A program made the position numbers and the translations under genes. Positions 63,519-64,000 of a stretch of DNA of 64,000 nucleotides are shown piece by piece. Position 1 is the stretch's first letter; each line of letters opens with the position of its first letter. Source of the DNA: Pseudomonas entomophila (GTDB taxonomy: Bacteria; Pseudomonadota; Gammaproteobacteria; Pseudomonadales; Pseudomonadaceae); contig NZ_JAAMQJ010000016.1 in NCBI RefSeq assembly GCF_013523125.1, positions 1 through 64,000 on the forward strand. The letters run 5' to 3'. The notes under the pieces were generated by a model that worked only from the letters and a program-made list of their open reading frames with translations, had not been told where the DNA came from and searched no databases.

Positions 63519-64000
63519 TCAGCGTAGCTCGTCAGGTATGTCCGATACCTTCGCCGTCGACTGCGAGGCATCGAGGGGTGTGGCGATCTCGACCGGCAGA
63601 CCATCTTCGGCAGCCAGCACGTCCCTCACCTTGTCCCAGTCCATGCGTACGTGCTGGGTCAGGTCGTCACGTTTGAGCAAGGTGTTGACCAATGCCGTGT
63701 GCGTGTCGACGACCGAAGGATCGCCATGGTCATCCAGCGGCGTGTGCGCTTCCAGGTACACGGCGCCTGCATGCTTGCCGAACTTGTAAGGCTCATTGAT
63801 GATACGCACCGGCGTGCCGACCGGTACGCGTTCGGAAAGTTCCAGTACATTATTATTGAACATGCGGAAACAGCCATGGCTGGTGCGCATGCCGATGCCA
63901 AACTTCTTGTTGGAACCGTGGATCAAGTAACCGGGTAACCCGAGGGTGAACTTGAACGGTCCGAGCGGATTGTCGGGTCCTGCCGGCACCACGGCCGGCA
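63519..64000 (-). CDS. L,D-transpeptidase (YkuD), partial
   Basis: This is the C-terminal part of a YkuD-fold peptidoglycan transpeptidase; its 5' end lies beyond the window. Visible are the GPFKFTLGLPGYLIHGS strand and the catalytic motif HGSNKKFGIGMRTSHGCFRM, where the Cys of SHGC is the nucleophile. Such enzymes form 3-3 cross-links or attach lipoprotein to peptidoglycan. A link with the neighbouring oprI is attractive but inferred only. Confidence 0.9.
   Translation of the reverse strand, partial: PAVVPAGPDNPLGPFKFTLGLPGYLIHGSNKKFGIGMRTSHGCFRMFNNNVLELSERVPVGTPVRIINEPYKFGKHAGAVYLEAHTPLDDHGDPSVVDTHTALVNTLLKRDDLTQHVRMDWDKVRDVLAAEDGLPVEIATPLDASQSTAKVSDIPDELR

Overview
This is a GC-rich chromosomal segment from a Pseudomonas, most likely of the P. 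putida group. The evidence is the cis/trans fatty-acid isomerase gene (cti), the oprI lipoprotein, the acnB and acnD/prpF/prpC/prpB/GntR methylcitrate block, cysB/cysH, a CysI-type sulfite reductase followed by a DUF934 gene, and paired REP-type repeats (GCGGGCTTGCCCGC) between genes. About 50 protein genes and one tRNA are supported. Species-level assignment is inference from gene content and remembered gene order.

Layout: (1) 1-9.9 kb: a bacteriophytochrome kinase, a Tat-exported PLP aminotransferase homologue, glutathione reductase, galU, a small lipoprotein, a DUF1883 gene with a 56-aa companion, a nitronate monooxygenase, a small membrane protein and nfuA. (2) 10-20.2 kb: an acyltransferase, cti, metH, a 35-aa membrane protein, and cysI with its DUF934 partner. 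(3) 20.3-30 kb: an accessory-looking block with a large DUF6543-LRR-NEL type E3 ubiquitin-ligase effector broken by a frameshift, followed by a second bacteriophytochrome, a single-domain response regulator and a REC-PAS-PAS-kinase-REC hybrid kinase that look like one light-signalling operon. (4) 30-40.7 kb: tRNA-Gln, small DUF proteins, an LRR-protein kinase, a LysR regulator, an HPP/CBS membrane protein, a candidate sRNA, a two-component system with two PepSY proteins, a patatin-like lipase, queD and two uncharacterised genes. (5) 40.7-53.3 kb: acnB behind a structured leader, an AT-rich accessory island at the position where prpD is expected, then the methylcitrate operon (GntR regulator, prpB, prpC, acnD, prpF) with a visible promoter and palindromic operators. 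(6) 53.4-64 kb: a retropepsin/inactive-transglutaminase/ATP-grasp operon, pabB, cysH, cysB, a universal stress protein, a DAHP synthase, an acetyltransferase, oprI and the C-terminal part of an L,D-transpeptidase cut by the window end.

How the genes relate: cysI, cysH and cysB are scattered members of one sulfate-assimilation regulon. metH uses the sulfur downstream. acnB and the prp operon link the TCA cycle to propionate oxidation. The two phytochromes plus the regulator and hybrid kinase form a red/far-red sensing set, but no haem oxygenase gene (biliverdin supply) lies in the window. The least explained parts are the three-gene AT-rich cassette at 43.8-45.9 kb (a 2OG-Fe(II) oxygenase, a hydrophobic Gly/Ala-rich protein and a two-TM protein), the acnB leader with its perfect 17-bp inverted repeat, and the candidate sRNA near 34.9 kb.
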